Part shown: in pieces, positions 1-8,807 of the stretch
How the letters are laid out: every line of letters starts with the position of its first letter
Position numbering within the stretch: the first letter of the stretch is position 1
NCBI RefSeq assembly: GCF_001039005.1
Contig: NZ_LDWR01000024.1
Location: forward strand, 50,625 to 114,624
Direction: 5' to 3'
Origin: Burkholderia cepacia
GTDB lineage: Bacteria > Pseudomonadota > Gammaproteobacteria > Burkholderiales > Burkholderiaceae
Length of the DNA: 64,000 nt
The notes under the pieces: model-generated
What the model was told of the DNA's origin: nothing
What the model saw: the letters and a program-made list of their open reading frames with translations, nothing else
Database searches by the model: none
Position numbers and translations under genes: made by a program

Positions 1-709
1 CCGAGGTACTCAGATCTGGTAGCTGCTGCAGCGCCTGCCACGTCACGTTGCCATACGGCTGCTTGGCTGCGAGGTTGGAGTCTGAAGCGGTGGCCGTGTT
101 GATCGTCTGGGCGGCTTGCGCGGAGCTGTTACCAGTATTCGACCAGGCGTCGGTCATATCCGAATACAGGTTCGTGAACGGACCGAGCGTGTCGGCCAGG
201 TTCGCCTGCTCTTTTTTCCATGCAACCGGCGTCACGGCGTTGACGATGCCCTCGGCGGCCTGGCACGAATCGATGTTCATGCGGTTGACGTCGCGCGCGA
301 TGGTCTGCAGCGACTGCATAACGTTGTCGCAGGTCGGGCAAAGGTTCTGCAGTGCTAGCTTAAACGCGTAGCCCAATGCGTTTGAGCCGATGTTGCGCAG
401 CAGGGCGACGAACTGCTCCTTGTTGATGAAGCTGAACCCGCCGGCGAACAGGTCGATCCCGCCACAGCCCGCGCCCCATTCCGGCGCCGTGACGTTCGCG
501 AGCTGGTAGGTCTTGTGTGGCGTGCGCATGAACACGCTGCCGCCGCTGTACATATCCATGGTCTCGCCCTGCAATGCGCGCGGGCTCGAGACGTTGCCCA
601 TCGCGTTGATCGAGTCGAAGACTTGCTGCATCGACATCGCCTGCGCATAAATAGGGGCGATGGCGAACACTGCAGCGGTGAACGCCGCAACCCAGCGTGT
701 CGGTTTCAT
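1..709 (-). CDS. traH: TraH, F-type conjugative pilus assembly protein (partial, cut by window edge)
   Basis: The ATG is at 709 and the frame stays open to base 1, so the C-terminal half lies outside the window. About 236 residues are visible. A signal peptide ending near APIYAQA precedes the family-typical stretch with LQGETMDMYSGGS and RTPHKTYQ. The GCGG and LCPTCDNV segments supply conserved cysteines. TraH is a periplasmic/outer-membrane-associated protein needed for pilus extension together with TraF and TraW. The start overlaps the traF stop by one base (TGATGA), so the two are translationally coupled. Confidence 0.9.
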   Translation of the reverse strand, partial: MKPTRWVAAFTAAVFAIAPIYAQAMSMQQVFDSINAMGNVSSPRALQGETMDMYSGGSVFMRTPHKTYQLANVTAPEWGAGCGGIDLFAGGFSFINKEQFVALLRNIGSNALGYAFKLALQNLCPTCDNVMQSLQTIARDVNRMNIDSCQAAEGIVNAVTPVAWKKEQANLADTLGPFTNLYSDMTDAWSNTGNSSAQAAQTINTATASDSNLAAKQPYGNVTWQALQQLPDLSTS

Positions 710-1521
710 CAGAAGAGCTCCCCAGGCTGCGAGGTCGTCAGAACGAAGATGCGCTCGATGATGTCTTGGAGGGACATCGTTCCCGAGCCGATCATGGCGT
801 GGTCACCGGTCTCTCTCGACGCGATGAAGAGAGCGGGCACCTGCTGGACACCCCAGACCGATGCCTGCCCGTGATCGGGCGTCGGGCTGGGGAACTCAGC
901 TATGCCGCGACCGTCCAGCGAGACCGGCAGCACATCGATGCCATAGCGCTTCGCGAGCAGCAGAATGGTCGGCGCCATGGCATGGCAATACGGGCAGTCC
1001 GAGCGGAAAAAGAAGATCAGGCCGTGTTTCTGCGCGAGCGCGCGCAGCTGAGCGTCCTGGTCGGAATCGCGCGTCTGGTCGTAGGTATGGACGGCGACAT
1101 TGTTCGTCGGACGCTTGAGCGAGTAGTCGAGGCTCGGGTTCTGCCAAACGACACGGCGCCATTGATCAGCGAAGACAGCGCTCTTTTGCTGGACGTACTC
1201 CCAGAGCTTGATGTACGCCTTGATGTGCTGGGGCGTCGGATCCATGTTGGCGACATCGAGTCGGTGCTTCAGCGCCTCGCGCATCTCGTCGGCCGACTTG
1301 ATCTGGTCGAAGTCGTCGGAATCCGCCGGCTTGCCGGCGCTCGCGGCTACCGGTACGGCCGCCTTGTCATCGTCATCGCAGTACCAGTTGAACTTTTGCT
1401 GCCCATCGCAGTGCCAGGCAGAGGGGTAGTCCATGCCCTCTGCGTTCGCGATGGGCGACACCAGCAACGCGCTGGCGAGCACGATAGGCACGGCAGCGGC
1501 GATTCCCCGCAGCGCGGTCAT
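709..1521 (-). CDS. traF: TraF, thioredoxin-fold pilus assembly protein
   Basis: 270 residues with an N-terminal signal peptide (cleavage near SPIANA-EG). The C-terminal half is a thioredoxin-like domain with an intact CPYC redox motif after FFFRSD and a cis-proline region VQQVPALF. In F-type systems TraF is periplasmic and works with TraH and TraW in pilus extension. F plasmid TraF itself has lost the CXXC, so the retained CPYC suggests this one may be redox-active. The start overlaps the end of the upstream MazG-like gene by 4 bases. Confidence 0.93.
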   Translation of the reverse strand: MTALRGIAAAVPIVLASALLVSPIANAEGMDYPSAWHCDGQQKFNWYCDDDDKAAVPVAASAGKPADSDDFDQIKSADEMREALKHRLDVANMDPTPQHIKAYIKLWEYVQQKSAVFADQWRRVVWQNPSLDYSLKRPTNNVAVHTYDQTRDSDQDAQLRALAQKHGLIFFFRSDCPYCHAMAPTILLLAKRYGIDVLPVSLDGRGIAEFPSPTPDHGQASVWGVQQVPALFIASRETGDHAMIGSGTMSLQDIIERIFVLTTSQPGELF

Positions 1522-2804
1522 GACTGCCCCCGCACGGTGCTCGTCGCATCTTCACCCGTCACATGCATGGGGTGCGACGTCGTATCTCCGGAGCCGGTTT
1601 CGATAAGGCCCGCCGCTTGGGCGCGGAGAAGCTCGACTTCGAAGCGGAGAACCTGGGCCACGCGCTCGAGGCGCTGGATAGCGTTGAGCCCGTCGTCGAC
1701 ATCGACGCGGTCGTCTCCGACGATCGTCGCGTAGACGGTGACCAGCGTCTCCCACATCCGCTTCGCGACATGGGCATCTTCATCCCGAGCACCGGCCGGC
1801 AACGTCTGCTGCAAGGCGAGCTCGGGTCGGCGTGCAATGAAGGCCGGGAGCGCTGCTTTGAACGTCTCAACGTACTCAGCGGGCGCTTGCCCCCATTTGA
1901 GATCGCATTCCTCGATCGTCTCGCCCGGGCAGTCGTCCGCCGGCACTTCGTAGCGAAACAGCTTTTCGATACCCCAGAGGCAATCCGAGCGACGCGTTGC
2001 GTTACCGATGTTCACAAGCAGCGTGTTGATCGTGCGCGCCTTCTCGCCGATTCCGAAGGCTGCATAAACGCGGGCGAGGTCGTCCGTTGCGTCCGACGGC
2101 GACACAAACGACGGAGACACGGCCGGGAGCGGCGAGTGCTTGGGCTTCGCGGCCTGCTTCGCGCGGATCTTCTCGATCGTCGAAGGGACATTGATGCGCG
2201 CGAGCTCGGCTTCACCGGCCGCCTGCATATCCAAGTCGTTCGCGGAGCACAGTGCAGCGAGCGTGACCATGACGCCCCCGACTTCCTGCCTCGCTTCGCC
2301 AACCGGCCGTGACCAGGTGTAGTCGACCAGCACATGCGCTTCCTCGCGCGTCATGCCACGCGCCTGCGCAAGCTCGCCGGCCTCTTCGTAGAAGCGATCG
2401 TTGCGCTCATTGCGATCGGCTGATATCGCCGCTCCGAAGCAGGTCAGCATCCACTCCTGCACTCGCGACTGGAATGAGGGAGCGTCCGAACGCTCGTGAT
2501 CTGCGAGCTCCGCGAAACAGGCTGTCGACTGTGCAACCAGCCGACTCGGCTGTTTCGGACCCGGCTCATGCGGCGGCACGGCGGCTAGTCGCGCAGCCGC
2601 CGCCGATAGCAGCTTGCGGTATTGATCCCCGCCGCGCTGGGGCATAAGGGCACCAGCCGCGTCCATCTCAAGCAGCGTCATGATCGAACGAATGAGGCTG
2701 TTCGTATCAAAATTGAAGTCATCGCGCAGCGCTGCCACGGGTTGTGCAACGTCAAGCATCAACCGTGCGTCACCAGATCCCTGAATATCGAGTACAGATT
2801 TCAT
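1518..2804 (-). CDS. MazG-like NTP pyrophosphohydrolase-domain protein
   Basis: 428 residues from the ATG at 2804, which has a GGAGGCGCG ribosome site. The middle part (EEAGELAQARGMTREEAHVL, then a VDYTWSRPVGE region and QEVGGVMVTLAAL) matches the phage-type MazG-like all-alpha NTP pyrophosphatase family, including the paired acidic residues that bind Mg. The C-terminal about 180 residues are not recognised. Such proteins are usually phage or plasmid accessory genes, so its place inside the tra operon is unusual. It overlaps both neighbours by 4 bases and must be co-translated with them. A cleaner nucleotide pool or countering a host stress response is inference only. Confidence 0.72.
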   Translation of the reverse strand: MKSVLDIQGSGDARLMLDVAQPVAALRDDFNFDTNSLIRSIMTLLEMDAAGALMPQRGGDQYRKLLSAAAARLAAVPPHEPGPKQPSRLVAQSTACFAELADHERSDAPSFQSRVQEWMLTCFGAAISADRNERNDRFYEEAGELAQARGMTREEAHVLVDYTWSRPVGEARQEVGGVMVTLAALCSANDLDMQAAGEAELARINVPSTIEKIRAKQAAKPKHSPLPAVSPSFVSPSDATDDLARVYAAFGIGEKARTINTLLVNIGNATRRSDCLWGIEKLFRYEVPADDCPGETIEECDLKWGQAPAEYVETFKAALPAFIARRPELALQQTLPAGARDEDAHVAKRMWETLVTVYATIVGDDRVDVDDGLNAIQRLERVAQVLRFEVELLRAQAAGLIETGSGDTTSHPMHVTGEDATSTVRGQS

Positions 2805-3781
2805 CGCGCCTCCGGGAATTCGTCGTGAGTGCGGCCGTCGAGCAACCGGCCGGCGGCCCGCTTGCCGGTTCGATGCATGACGGTCACCGGAAAGTCGCCC
2901 GCATCGCGGGCGCGCATGAAGTCGCCGCCATTGCGCAGCACGTTGCCGTTTCGATCGAGGCAAACCCCGCCATTCACCCAAGTCGATGCCTTGTTGACCC
3001 ATTGTTGGAATGAGTCGAACTGACGAAACACGGGTTCGCCGGTGCTCATCAGAAAGGCGTCCGTGTGCCATTGGCCCCATTGCTTAAAATGGAAGGGCAC
3101 ACCGGCATCCGCGCATTGGTCGCGCAGCGCACGCGGCCACTCTGGATGCGTTGGCCGGGCACCAGGCCCGCTTTCGCCACCGCAGATGATCCAGTCGGGC
3201 ATCATCTCGGGCGGGATCTTGCCCAGGTCGCCGAGCATTGGCTCGACGCTCCAGAAATGGACACGGCACGGCACTGCGAGAAGCCTTTCGGCGTCTCGCA
3301 ACATTTCCGCCCGGTTGACGATCGTCGCGCCGAGCCAGATGCCCGGCCATGGAAACTCGTCCCACGTATTGAGGTCGCACGACAGCTCGTGGACGATTTC
3401 GTTGAGCATTTCACGGGCGTTGCCAATCCTCTTCGTCAGGAGAAGCCAGTCAAGATTCGGCGTCTTGGCGATCAACCTGAAGAAGTCGACGCGCCACGCC
3501 GGATCGACGGCGTTGTCGAACGGGTCGCAAAGGCTCGGGAAGATCCGCAGGCGCTTCCCCATCTCGCCTGCTTTACGATCCCACCGCAGCGGCAACTTCC
3601 ACGAGTTCGGTGCTGTGCGTCGACGCGGTGCGCCCGGTCCCCAGTTCGTTGGCGTGCCGCCGCCGAAACGCGCGTTTCGCGCCTCCGCATAGCAGTGGTC
3701 GCAACCCGGGCCCACTTTCTGGCACCCTTCCCACGGCGACCACGTGTGGTCGCACCATTCGATCTTCGTGTTCTCGCTCAT
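2801..3781 (-). CDS. Phage Gp37/Gp68-family (DUF5131) protein
   Basis: 326 residues beginning MSENTKIEWCDHTWSPWEGC, the signature start of the Gp37/Gp68 (DUF5131) family, followed by the cysteine cluster GCxxxxPGCDHCYAE, which resembles a radical-SAM-like metal site. Further family blocks are LLLTKRIGNA, WPGIWLGATI, HFWSVEPMLG and the near-C-terminal FHFKQWGQW. The family is common in phages and plasmids and has no settled biochemical role. It overlaps the next gene by ATGA and the preceding one likewise, so it is embedded in the tra operon. Start chosen at 3781 because of that coupling. Confidence 0.85.
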   Translation of the reverse strand: MSENTKIEWCDHTWSPWEGCQKVGPGCDHCYAEARNARFGGGTPTNWGPGAPRRRTAPNSWKLPLRWDRKAGEMGKRLRIFPSLCDPFDNAVDPAWRVDFFRLIAKTPNLDWLLLTKRIGNAREMLNEIVHELSCDLNTWDEFPWPGIWLGATIVNRAEMLRDAERLLAVPCRVHFWSVEPMLGDLGKIPPEMMPDWIICGGESGPGARPTHPEWPRALRDQCADAGVPFHFKQWGQWHTDAFLMSTGEPVFRQFDSFQQWVNKASTWVNGGVCLDRNGNVLRNGGDFMRARDAGDFPVTVMHRTGKRAAGRLLDGRTHDEFPEAR

Positions 3782-4149
3782 GGAGTCACCTCGAACAATG
3801 CAAGCTGCTTCGTCGTAGTGGCGCGACGCCCGAGGCTCGCTCCGAGCCGTTGGCGGTATGCGATGTGCGGCGGGACATGCCCGGGAAGCAGGCTCAGATG
3901 GCCGAAGTTCCTACCCGGGCGAAACGCCGCGACGTGTGCGAGCGCAAACGCAGGCTTGATCCGACACAGCTCGGGTTGCCAGACGGGCATACTCGCGCGC
4001 CAGAAATTCGTCAGGCGCTCGCGTTCGGCCAGTTTGTCGACGGCCGCACGGCTGAGCCGACGCGCGTGGCGAATCGAATCGATTCGCGCACTGGCATCGA
4101 ACGTCGACTCGCCCGGTAGCAGCATCAATGCGCTGACGATCGGTTTCAT
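3778..4149 (-). CDS. Hypothetical protein, 123 aa
   Basis: Start at ATG 4149 (MKPIVSAL). An in-frame GTG at 4212 would add 21 residues but has poor spacing. It is basic, with an arginine-rich middle (SIRHARRLSRAAVDKLAERERL) and no recognised domain. The stop overlaps the Gp37/Gp68 start by 4 bases. A 22-codon ORF just upstream ends in an ATGA overlap with this start, which supports 4149. Function unknown. The tra-operon context suggests only co-expression. Confidence 0.55.
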   Translation of the reverse strand: MKPIVSALMLLPGESTFDASARIDSIRHARRLSRAAVDKLAERERLTNFWRASMPVWQPELCRIKPAFALAHVAAFRPGRNFGHLSLLPGHVPPHIAYRQRLGASLGRRATTTKQLALFEVTP

Positions 4150-4214
4150 TGCGGCACCATCATGCAAAGAGCGACGGAGCAGGCAGTGAACGCGAGATTC
4201 GTGTTTGCACACAT
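4146..4214 (-). CDS. Possible 22-residue peptide coupled to the next gene
   Basis: ATG at 4214 follows GGAGGGCGCC with good spacing and lies 2 bases after the previous stop. The peptide MCANTNLAFTACSVALCMMV ends in PQ, and its TGA overlaps the next ATG (ATGA). It is hydrophobic with three cysteines, compatible with a tiny membrane peptide or a leader that couples translation. It could be chance. Confidence 0.3.
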   Translation of the reverse strand: MCANTNLAFTACSVALCMMVPQ

Positions 4215-4215
4215 G

Positions 4216-5319
4216 CTAGGCGCCCTCCGAAAAGTCGATGGCGGCGCCAGGCGTCAACCGATCCACTGCGTTGAGAAGGTCATCCTCCGCTGCCGCCTGA
4301 ACGTGAGCTGCGACGATCTTCGCGGTCGCGACGGATCGACGCTGACGCCACGCGGCGAGAAGATTGAATCCGATAGCGGCCGTTGCGATTCGCGGCGAAT
4401 AGGTCGCACGCTGCAACGCACGGTGGGCATCCCGCCATACACACGCTGCAGCCATTACGTCTGAGACCGCTCGATCGCGATCGCCAGCAGATGCGTCGTT
4501 CACCATGCGTTCGGCGGTCAGCGCTTCTACAGTCGGAGGAGTCGCATCTGAGACCAGCGCATCGATGTCGTCGAAAAGCTGAAGAACGTGCCTAGGCGGA
4601 TCGAAATCCCACTCCACCTGTGACAGCACCTCGCGAGCTTGACGCAGAAGGGCTACCATCGTTGACGCCGGGGGCTCCGACATAGCGACGGTCGCTGCAG
4701 GTAGCGGGGCAAGTGCAGCATCGATCGGCTCGGGCGCCGGGGGCAGGCGGAGGACACCGTCGACGGGGCGAGTCGGCTTGTCGCATTTCGGGGTTGACCA
4801 CGGCCCGCCCGAGAAATAGTGCTTGTTAAAGGCCTCGTAGAGCGCAGCGTGGTCGCCGCCAAGGCGCGTCGCAATCGCGCTCAAGCGCTTGTTGTCGTCG
4901 ACGCCATTCCGGTAAACGCGGCTATCGTCCGAGAAGGTGAAGTACCAGTCGTGTCGATCGAGGTCGTCAAAATACTGCTCGATGGTCGGAATGGACCCGT
5001 CATCGTGCATGGCGTCAGAGGGCTGACCGCCGTCGGCATCCCAATCTTCGCGGGGTCCCAGGGAAATGACCGATCCACATTCCGGCGCGTCCCCATCAAC
5101 GACGACAAAGAACCCTTCGCCAGACTCTTGGTCATAGCGGACGAGGTGGGCGTCCGGAATGCGATCCTCGAGAAGCCAAGCCAGCTCGTCTTCGGACGGG
5201 GCACTCCCAGCAGTTACACGGAACGTCGCACCGTCGCTGCCGGAACCCGCAAACAGATGGCTCGGCAGATGCGGAGCCTGTGCCGCATCGGTGCCCGTGA
5301 TCGTGATTTGGATGGTCAT
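4216..5319 (-). CDS. Hypothetical protein, 367 aa, acidic
   Basis: The ATG at 5319 overlaps the preceding stop by 4 bases. The N-terminal third is acidic and rich in Asp/Glu/Gly, and holds SIPTIEQYFDDLDRHDWYF followed by a stretch resembling a small plasmid-encoded domain that reads the state of its host (not identified with certainty). The C-terminal third is alanine-rich and helical. There is no signal peptide or membrane segment, so it is probably cytoplasmic. I do not recognise a family. Confidence 0.65.
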   Translation of the reverse strand: MTIQITITGTDAAQAPHLPSHLFAGSGSDGATFRVTAGSAPSEDELAWLLEDRIPDAHLVRYDQESGEGFFVVVDGDAPECGSVISLGPREDWDADGGQPSDAMHDDGSIPTIEQYFDDLDRHDWYFTFSDDSRVYRNGVDDNKRLSAIATRLGGDHAALYEAFNKHYFSGGPWSTPKCDKPTRPVDGVLRLPPAPEPIDAALAPLPAATVAMSEPPASTMVALLRQAREVLSQVEWDFDPPRHVLQLFDDIDALVSDATPPTVEALTAERMVNDASAGDRDRAVSDVMAAACVWRDAHRALQRATYSPRIATAAIGFNLLAAWRQRRSVATAKIVAAHVQAAAEDDLLNAVDRLTPGAAIDFSEGA

Positions 5320-5819
5320 TGCGCCGCTCCATGGCGGTTGGCTTCGGTGGCTTCGGCCACCTTGGCTTTCCGCTCAAGCAGGTACCACCCGAAGGGCGTC
5401 GGCTGCCACGTCGACCAGCTGACCGCCAAGGTAAGGATCACGACGGCCAGGTAGAGCACGCGCTCCACCGGCACGGCTCGCTGTGCGAGCTCAGCGACTG
5501 CGACGTCCGCGTTCTTGTAGTGCGTGCAGATATGCGGAACATGCTTTGCCTGCGCCGAACTCGTGAAGTCATCGTCGCAGGTTTGCAAGGTGATCGCCGC
5601 AGGGTCAGTTCCGCTACCTGCAGCCATCTCGAGGACAGTCTGTGTCGTCGCCGTCAGGGACCCCGTATTGAGCACGAGGATCAGTGCCAGCGGCATTGCA
5701 CATGGCACGATGACTGCGACGTAAACCAGGCGGCATAAATAGGTCGGGACACTCGACAGAAGGGGAGTGAGCCAACTCGGCCATGCTCTGGTGGCGGTCG
5801 ATTTGGATTCGTTCAGCAT
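5316..5819 (-). CDS. Inner-membrane protein, 167 aa, unknown
   Basis: ATG at 5819 with GGAGGAATCATC just upstream; an earlier start is possible but lacks a ribosome site. Two hydrophobic segments are seen: YLCRLVYVAVIVPCAMPLAL near residues 30-55 and VLYLAVVILTLAVSW near 125-140. Between them is an approximately 65-residue loop containing two or three cysteines, probably periplasmic. Context suggests an element-specific addition to the transfer apparatus. No family recognised. Confidence 0.6.
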   Translation of the reverse strand: MLNESKSTATRAWPSWLTPLLSSVPTYLCRLVYVAVIVPCAMPLALILVLNTGSLTATTQTVLEMAAGSGTDPAAITLQTCDDDFTSSAQAKHVPHICTHYKNADVAVAELAQRAVPVERVLYLAVVILTLAVSWSTWQPTPFGWYLLERKAKVAEATEANRHGAAQ

Positions 5820-5848
5820 GATGATTCCTCCGTATTGGTCAGAAAAAC

Positions 5849-6241
5849 TCACGGTGCATCGTGCTTCTCAGGCACTGCTGCGCCCGACGTCAGGCCGATC
5901 GGCGGGACGCGGTCGCGGCAGTAATTCATCTTCACGTCCAAGCGCCCGCTGGTTTCACCTACCGCGGTCTGCACACCGCGGATGTCGAACAGGACATCCA
6001 GGCGTCTGCATCCAGGGCGGGGGAGATCGCCAATCGGCCGCGCGGTGACGTACACCGGGCCGTTGGCATGCAGCTTGGTGATCAGGGAGTTGGCAACGGG
6101 CCCACGCAGCGCACCGAACGCCGATCCGTGATCGATCGCGTCCACGAGTACCGCGCTGAAGTCGTCGTAGCTGCCGGCGTAGGCCATGTGGGCGCAAACG
6201 GACAGCGCCGCGGCGCACGTGACGGAGACAATGCGTTTCAT
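5849..6241 (-). CDS. Secreted/periplasmic protein, 130 aa, unknown
   Basis: Starts MKRIVSVTCAAALSVCAHMA with a clear signal peptide (likely cleavage after AYA). The mature part holds the phrase GPVYVTARPIG and two cysteines near CRRLDVLF and MNYCRD that could form a disulfide. The start overlaps the traN C-half stop by 4 bases (ATGA). Its place directly after traN suggests a periplasmic accessory of mating-pair stabilisation, which is inference only. Confidence 0.62.
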   Translation of the reverse strand: MKRIVSVTCAAALSVCAHMAYAGSYDDFSAVLVDAIDHGSAFGALRGPVANSLITKLHANGPVYVTARPIGDLPRPGCRRLDVLFDIRGVQTAVGETSGRLDVKMNYCRDRVPPIGLTSGAAVPEKHDAP

Positions 6242-7521
6242 TGGGACGACCCCTTGCCGTTGGCGCCGATCGCTTGCTGGACCCGCTTCAAAATCGCGTC
6301 CTGGTCGACGGCCTTGGACTGAATGGAATTGACGAACTCGGTAAAGTCGATCTTCGAAAAATCGATCTGCTGAAGCTGATCGGCCGTGAGGCCGGCGCAA
6401 CCCGCGAACGGGATTCCGAGCTGGGCCTTGCCCTGCTGGTTGACGAGCTTCGCGATCAGCGAGTTGAAGCAGCAGTAGCTCTTCTTTTCTTCGACACACA
6501 CGCCGAGCACGCGCTTGGAACAGCCTTGGTTGTACTGAACGCAGAGGTTCTGGCCACGCTTGAGACTGAGCACCTGCTCATCGGACGAACATGCCAGCCA
6601 CATCTGGATCAACTGCGCGGCGATCTCAGCGGCAAAGACGTACGGATTGAAATCGACAAACTGAACGCCATTGGAAAGCGAGAACGAGAACTGAAAGCCG
6701 AAGGCGCCAAAGTTTCCGGAGGACGCCAGAGCCCTGTCGGCCCACGCGCCCATCTGCAGCAGACCCGAGTTGACGATCGTGCTATCGACCGTTTCGTAAA
6801 GCTGGTCGAAGACATATCTCGACCCCAACGCGATACCCTGCTTTGCCGCCGTGCCGGCAACCGATAGTCCGGCGCTGACCGCAGCGCCGCCGATCGCATT
6901 GTTCGAGTACGCTGCGCCACCAGCGTTGCTGGTGCAGCAGCTCTTGATCTCGAGCCCGCCCAGCACCTTAATCGTGCAGCTGCTGTCGTAGCCCTTGAAA
7001 ATGTTCACGGTCCCACCACCGACACCGTAGGCGCCCGCTTCACGCCCGGTTTCGAGTCCAGTAACGACCTTGCCGAGTGCGCCGTCCGCACCGCTGCTCG
7101 TTGAGAAGCATCCGGCGCCCGGCGCGCACATCGTGTTGGTGCATTGGGTGACTGTGGTCGTGTGCGCGGCGGTATCGAGGCACTGGTAGGTGTATTGCAT
7201 CGTGTCGCAAGTGCCTGGCGACGCATCGTTGTACGACACGCACTGCTGCCCGACCAGGCCGCAACCTTGCTGCTGCAGAGGGGTGCAGTCATTGACCGCG
7301 GAAGCGGCCTGGCATTCGTAGGTATCTTGGTAGTTCCAGCAATCCTGGTAGAGCGGAATGCCGTTGATGACGCGAGTACCTGCCGGCTCGACACAGGTCG
7401 ATCCGGTCCGCTGGCAGGTGGGCGCCGCATGCGCTACAGGCGCGGCGAGCAACGTGGCCGTCACCGCCATTCCGACGAAGTCGACTGCGCGCCCGACGAA
7501 CGTGTGGATACGATTCGTCAT
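6238..7521 (-). CDS. traN: TraN-like mating-pair stabilisation protein, C-terminal half as a separate gene
   Basis: 427 residues, cysteine-rich throughout (repeated CxxxxxxCxxP-like spacing near the N-terminus, CSSDEQVLSLKRGQNLCVQYNQGCS and VEEKKSYCCFNS). The latter block, with CCFNSLIAKLVNQQG and the LGIPFAGCAGL region, is the conserved C-terminal part of TraN. It has its own signal peptide (ending near PVAHAAPTC). TraN is an outer-membrane protein that contacts the recipient. F TraN is one polypeptide of about 600 residues; here two genes overlap by 4 bases. Assigned by the C-terminal motif and operon position. Confidence 0.82.
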   Translation of the reverse strand: MTNRIHTFVGRAVDFVGMAVTATLLAAPVAHAAPTCQRTGSTCVEPAGTRVINGIPLYQDCWNYQDTYECQAASAVNDCTPLQQQGCGLVGQQCVSYNDASPGTCDTMQYTYQCLDTAAHTTTVTQCTNTMCAPGAGCFSTSSGADGALGKVVTGLETGREAGAYGVGGGTVNIFKGYDSSCTIKVLGGLEIKSCCTSNAGGAAYSNNAIGGAAVSAGLSVAGTAAKQGIALGSRYVFDQLYETVDSTIVNSGLLQMGAWADRALASSGNFGAFGFQFSFSLSNGVQFVDFNPYVFAAEIAAQLIQMWLACSSDEQVLSLKRGQNLCVQYNQGCSKRVLGVCVEEKKSYCCFNSLIAKLVNQQGKAQLGIPFAGCAGLTADQLQQIDFSKIDFTEFVNSIQSKAVDQDAILKRVQQAIGANGKGSSQ

Positions 7522-8807
7522 TGCGCGGCCCGCTGTTCAAAGGAGCTGCACTGGTCGATCCAGTTCGGCGTACAAACTGCCGTGCAAATCTGGTTCATCG
7601 TCAGTTGGACGCGGGTCTGCCCCCCGCCATCGAAGCCATACCCGCCGATTGCCGCTTGAATCTCGACGGTATTGACACCCTCATGCAGATATGGACGGAT
7701 GTCGGTGTTGGGGGAGATGGTCGACGGGTTACCTTCGTATTCGTTACCAAACCGGAAGAACGGCCGGTACTCGGTCAGGCCTCCGTCAGCCATGAACGCC
7801 GTCCTGTCGGAGCACACGCTACGAACGCCGTTGTAGAGCGTTCCATTGTTGAATAAGGCACCTTTGACCGGTGCGGCCAGATTGCCGGTCGACGGCTGAC
7901 CAGGATCATTGGGATCGGTCGCGGGCAAGAGTGCCTTCCCACACTGCAGCACACGGCCGCCATCCGGCGCGTCGGTATAAACGGTGACACCATTGACGTC
8001 CACGCTTCGCAACGTGTTGCCCGCCGTGATCTGGCTGATGACCGCGGTGCCAACCTGCCCGAGGTTCTGCACGCTGAAGCTCATCGAGCCGTACACGGTG
8101 AATCCGGTGTAGCCCGAGTTGTCGTGATAGCCGGTGTCGGCGCCGAAGTTCCAGAGCGCCGAGTTCGACGCCAGGCGCGAGGCGAAGCCACCGCTGAAGC
8201 TGTTCTCGACGACACCGCCGGCCGCACAGCCCTGGTAGGGTTCCGTGCAGACCGGATCGTTGATGCGGTTGCAGGTATAGGTCTGCGTACCGATTGCCTG
8301 CTCGCAGGTTTCCTTGCGGTAGGTCGCCGGCACTGTTGACGTCACGTTGTGGCAATCCTGCGAGCTCGTCGTCGTGCCGGGATTGTTGATCGTGCCCTTG
8401 CTGCCCGTGACGATCGGATCGCTCGCGGTGATCGGCATACGATTCTGGGGCTTCTTGGCCAGGTAGTTGACGGCGTCGCACTCTTGCCGCCAGTAGGCGC
8501 TTGGGTTGGCTGGCTGAGTCGAGCAGTCTGCTTCCTTCCCTGTGCCAGCCGGCCCGAGACTGCCTTGACCGCCGCCATACAGGGGCGTGAGCTGGCCGTC
8601 CTGGTTCGTGTAGTTCGGCACATTCGAGCCACCGCCGCCGATACTCCCGTGGGCGGTGTTCATCCCCGATCGGCCGAACGACTGGCCATCGGCAAACGCG
8701 GACGCGGTAGAAGGGCTGTCCGCCACCGCGCGCACACCGATCGCAGCGAGGACCGTTGCAATAGCGAGGGGGGTGAATCGGCGCAGGGTCGACGTCATCG
8801 TGTTCAC
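7518..8807 (-). CDS. traN: TraN-like mating-pair stabilisation protein, N-terminal half as a separate gene
   Basis: 429 residues with a signal peptide (MTSTLRRFTPLAIATVLAAI; cleavage near VRAVA). A Gly/Ser/Asn-rich linker is followed by the TraN-type N-terminal module: CHNVTSTVPATYRKETCEQA, then CNRINDPVCTEPYQGC. The middle is predicted beta-rich and surface-exposed, which in other TraN proteins determines recipient specificity. The GTG at 8807 overlaps trbC by 4 bases; ATG 8798 is the alternative. It stops at 7518, overlapping the C-half gene. Confidence 0.78.
   Translation of the reverse strand: MNTMTSTLRRFTPLAIATVLAAIGVRAVADSPSTASAFADGQSFGRSGMNTAHGSIGGGGSNVPNYTNQDGQLTPLYGGGQGSLGPAGTGKEADCSTQPANPSAYWRQECDAVNYLAKKPQNRMPITASDPIVTGSKGTINNPGTTTSSQDCHNVTSTVPATYRKETCEQAIGTQTYTCNRINDPVCTEPYQGCAAGGVVENSFSGGFASRLASNSALWNFGADTGYHDNSGYTGFTVYGSMSFSVQNLGQVGTAVISQITAGNTLRSVDVNGVTVYTDAPDGGRVLQCGKALLPATDPNDPGQPSTGNLAAPVKGALFNNGTLYNGVRSVCSDRTAFMADGGLTEYRPFFRFGNEYEGNPSTISPNTDIRPYLHEGVNTVEIQAAIGGYGFDGGGQTRVQLTMNQICTAVCTPNWIDQCSSFEQRAAQ

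Noticed and set aside
697..1734. 345-residue + strand frame opposite traF
   Set aside because: It is a shadow of traF and the MazG-like gene, with no domain and no ribosome site.
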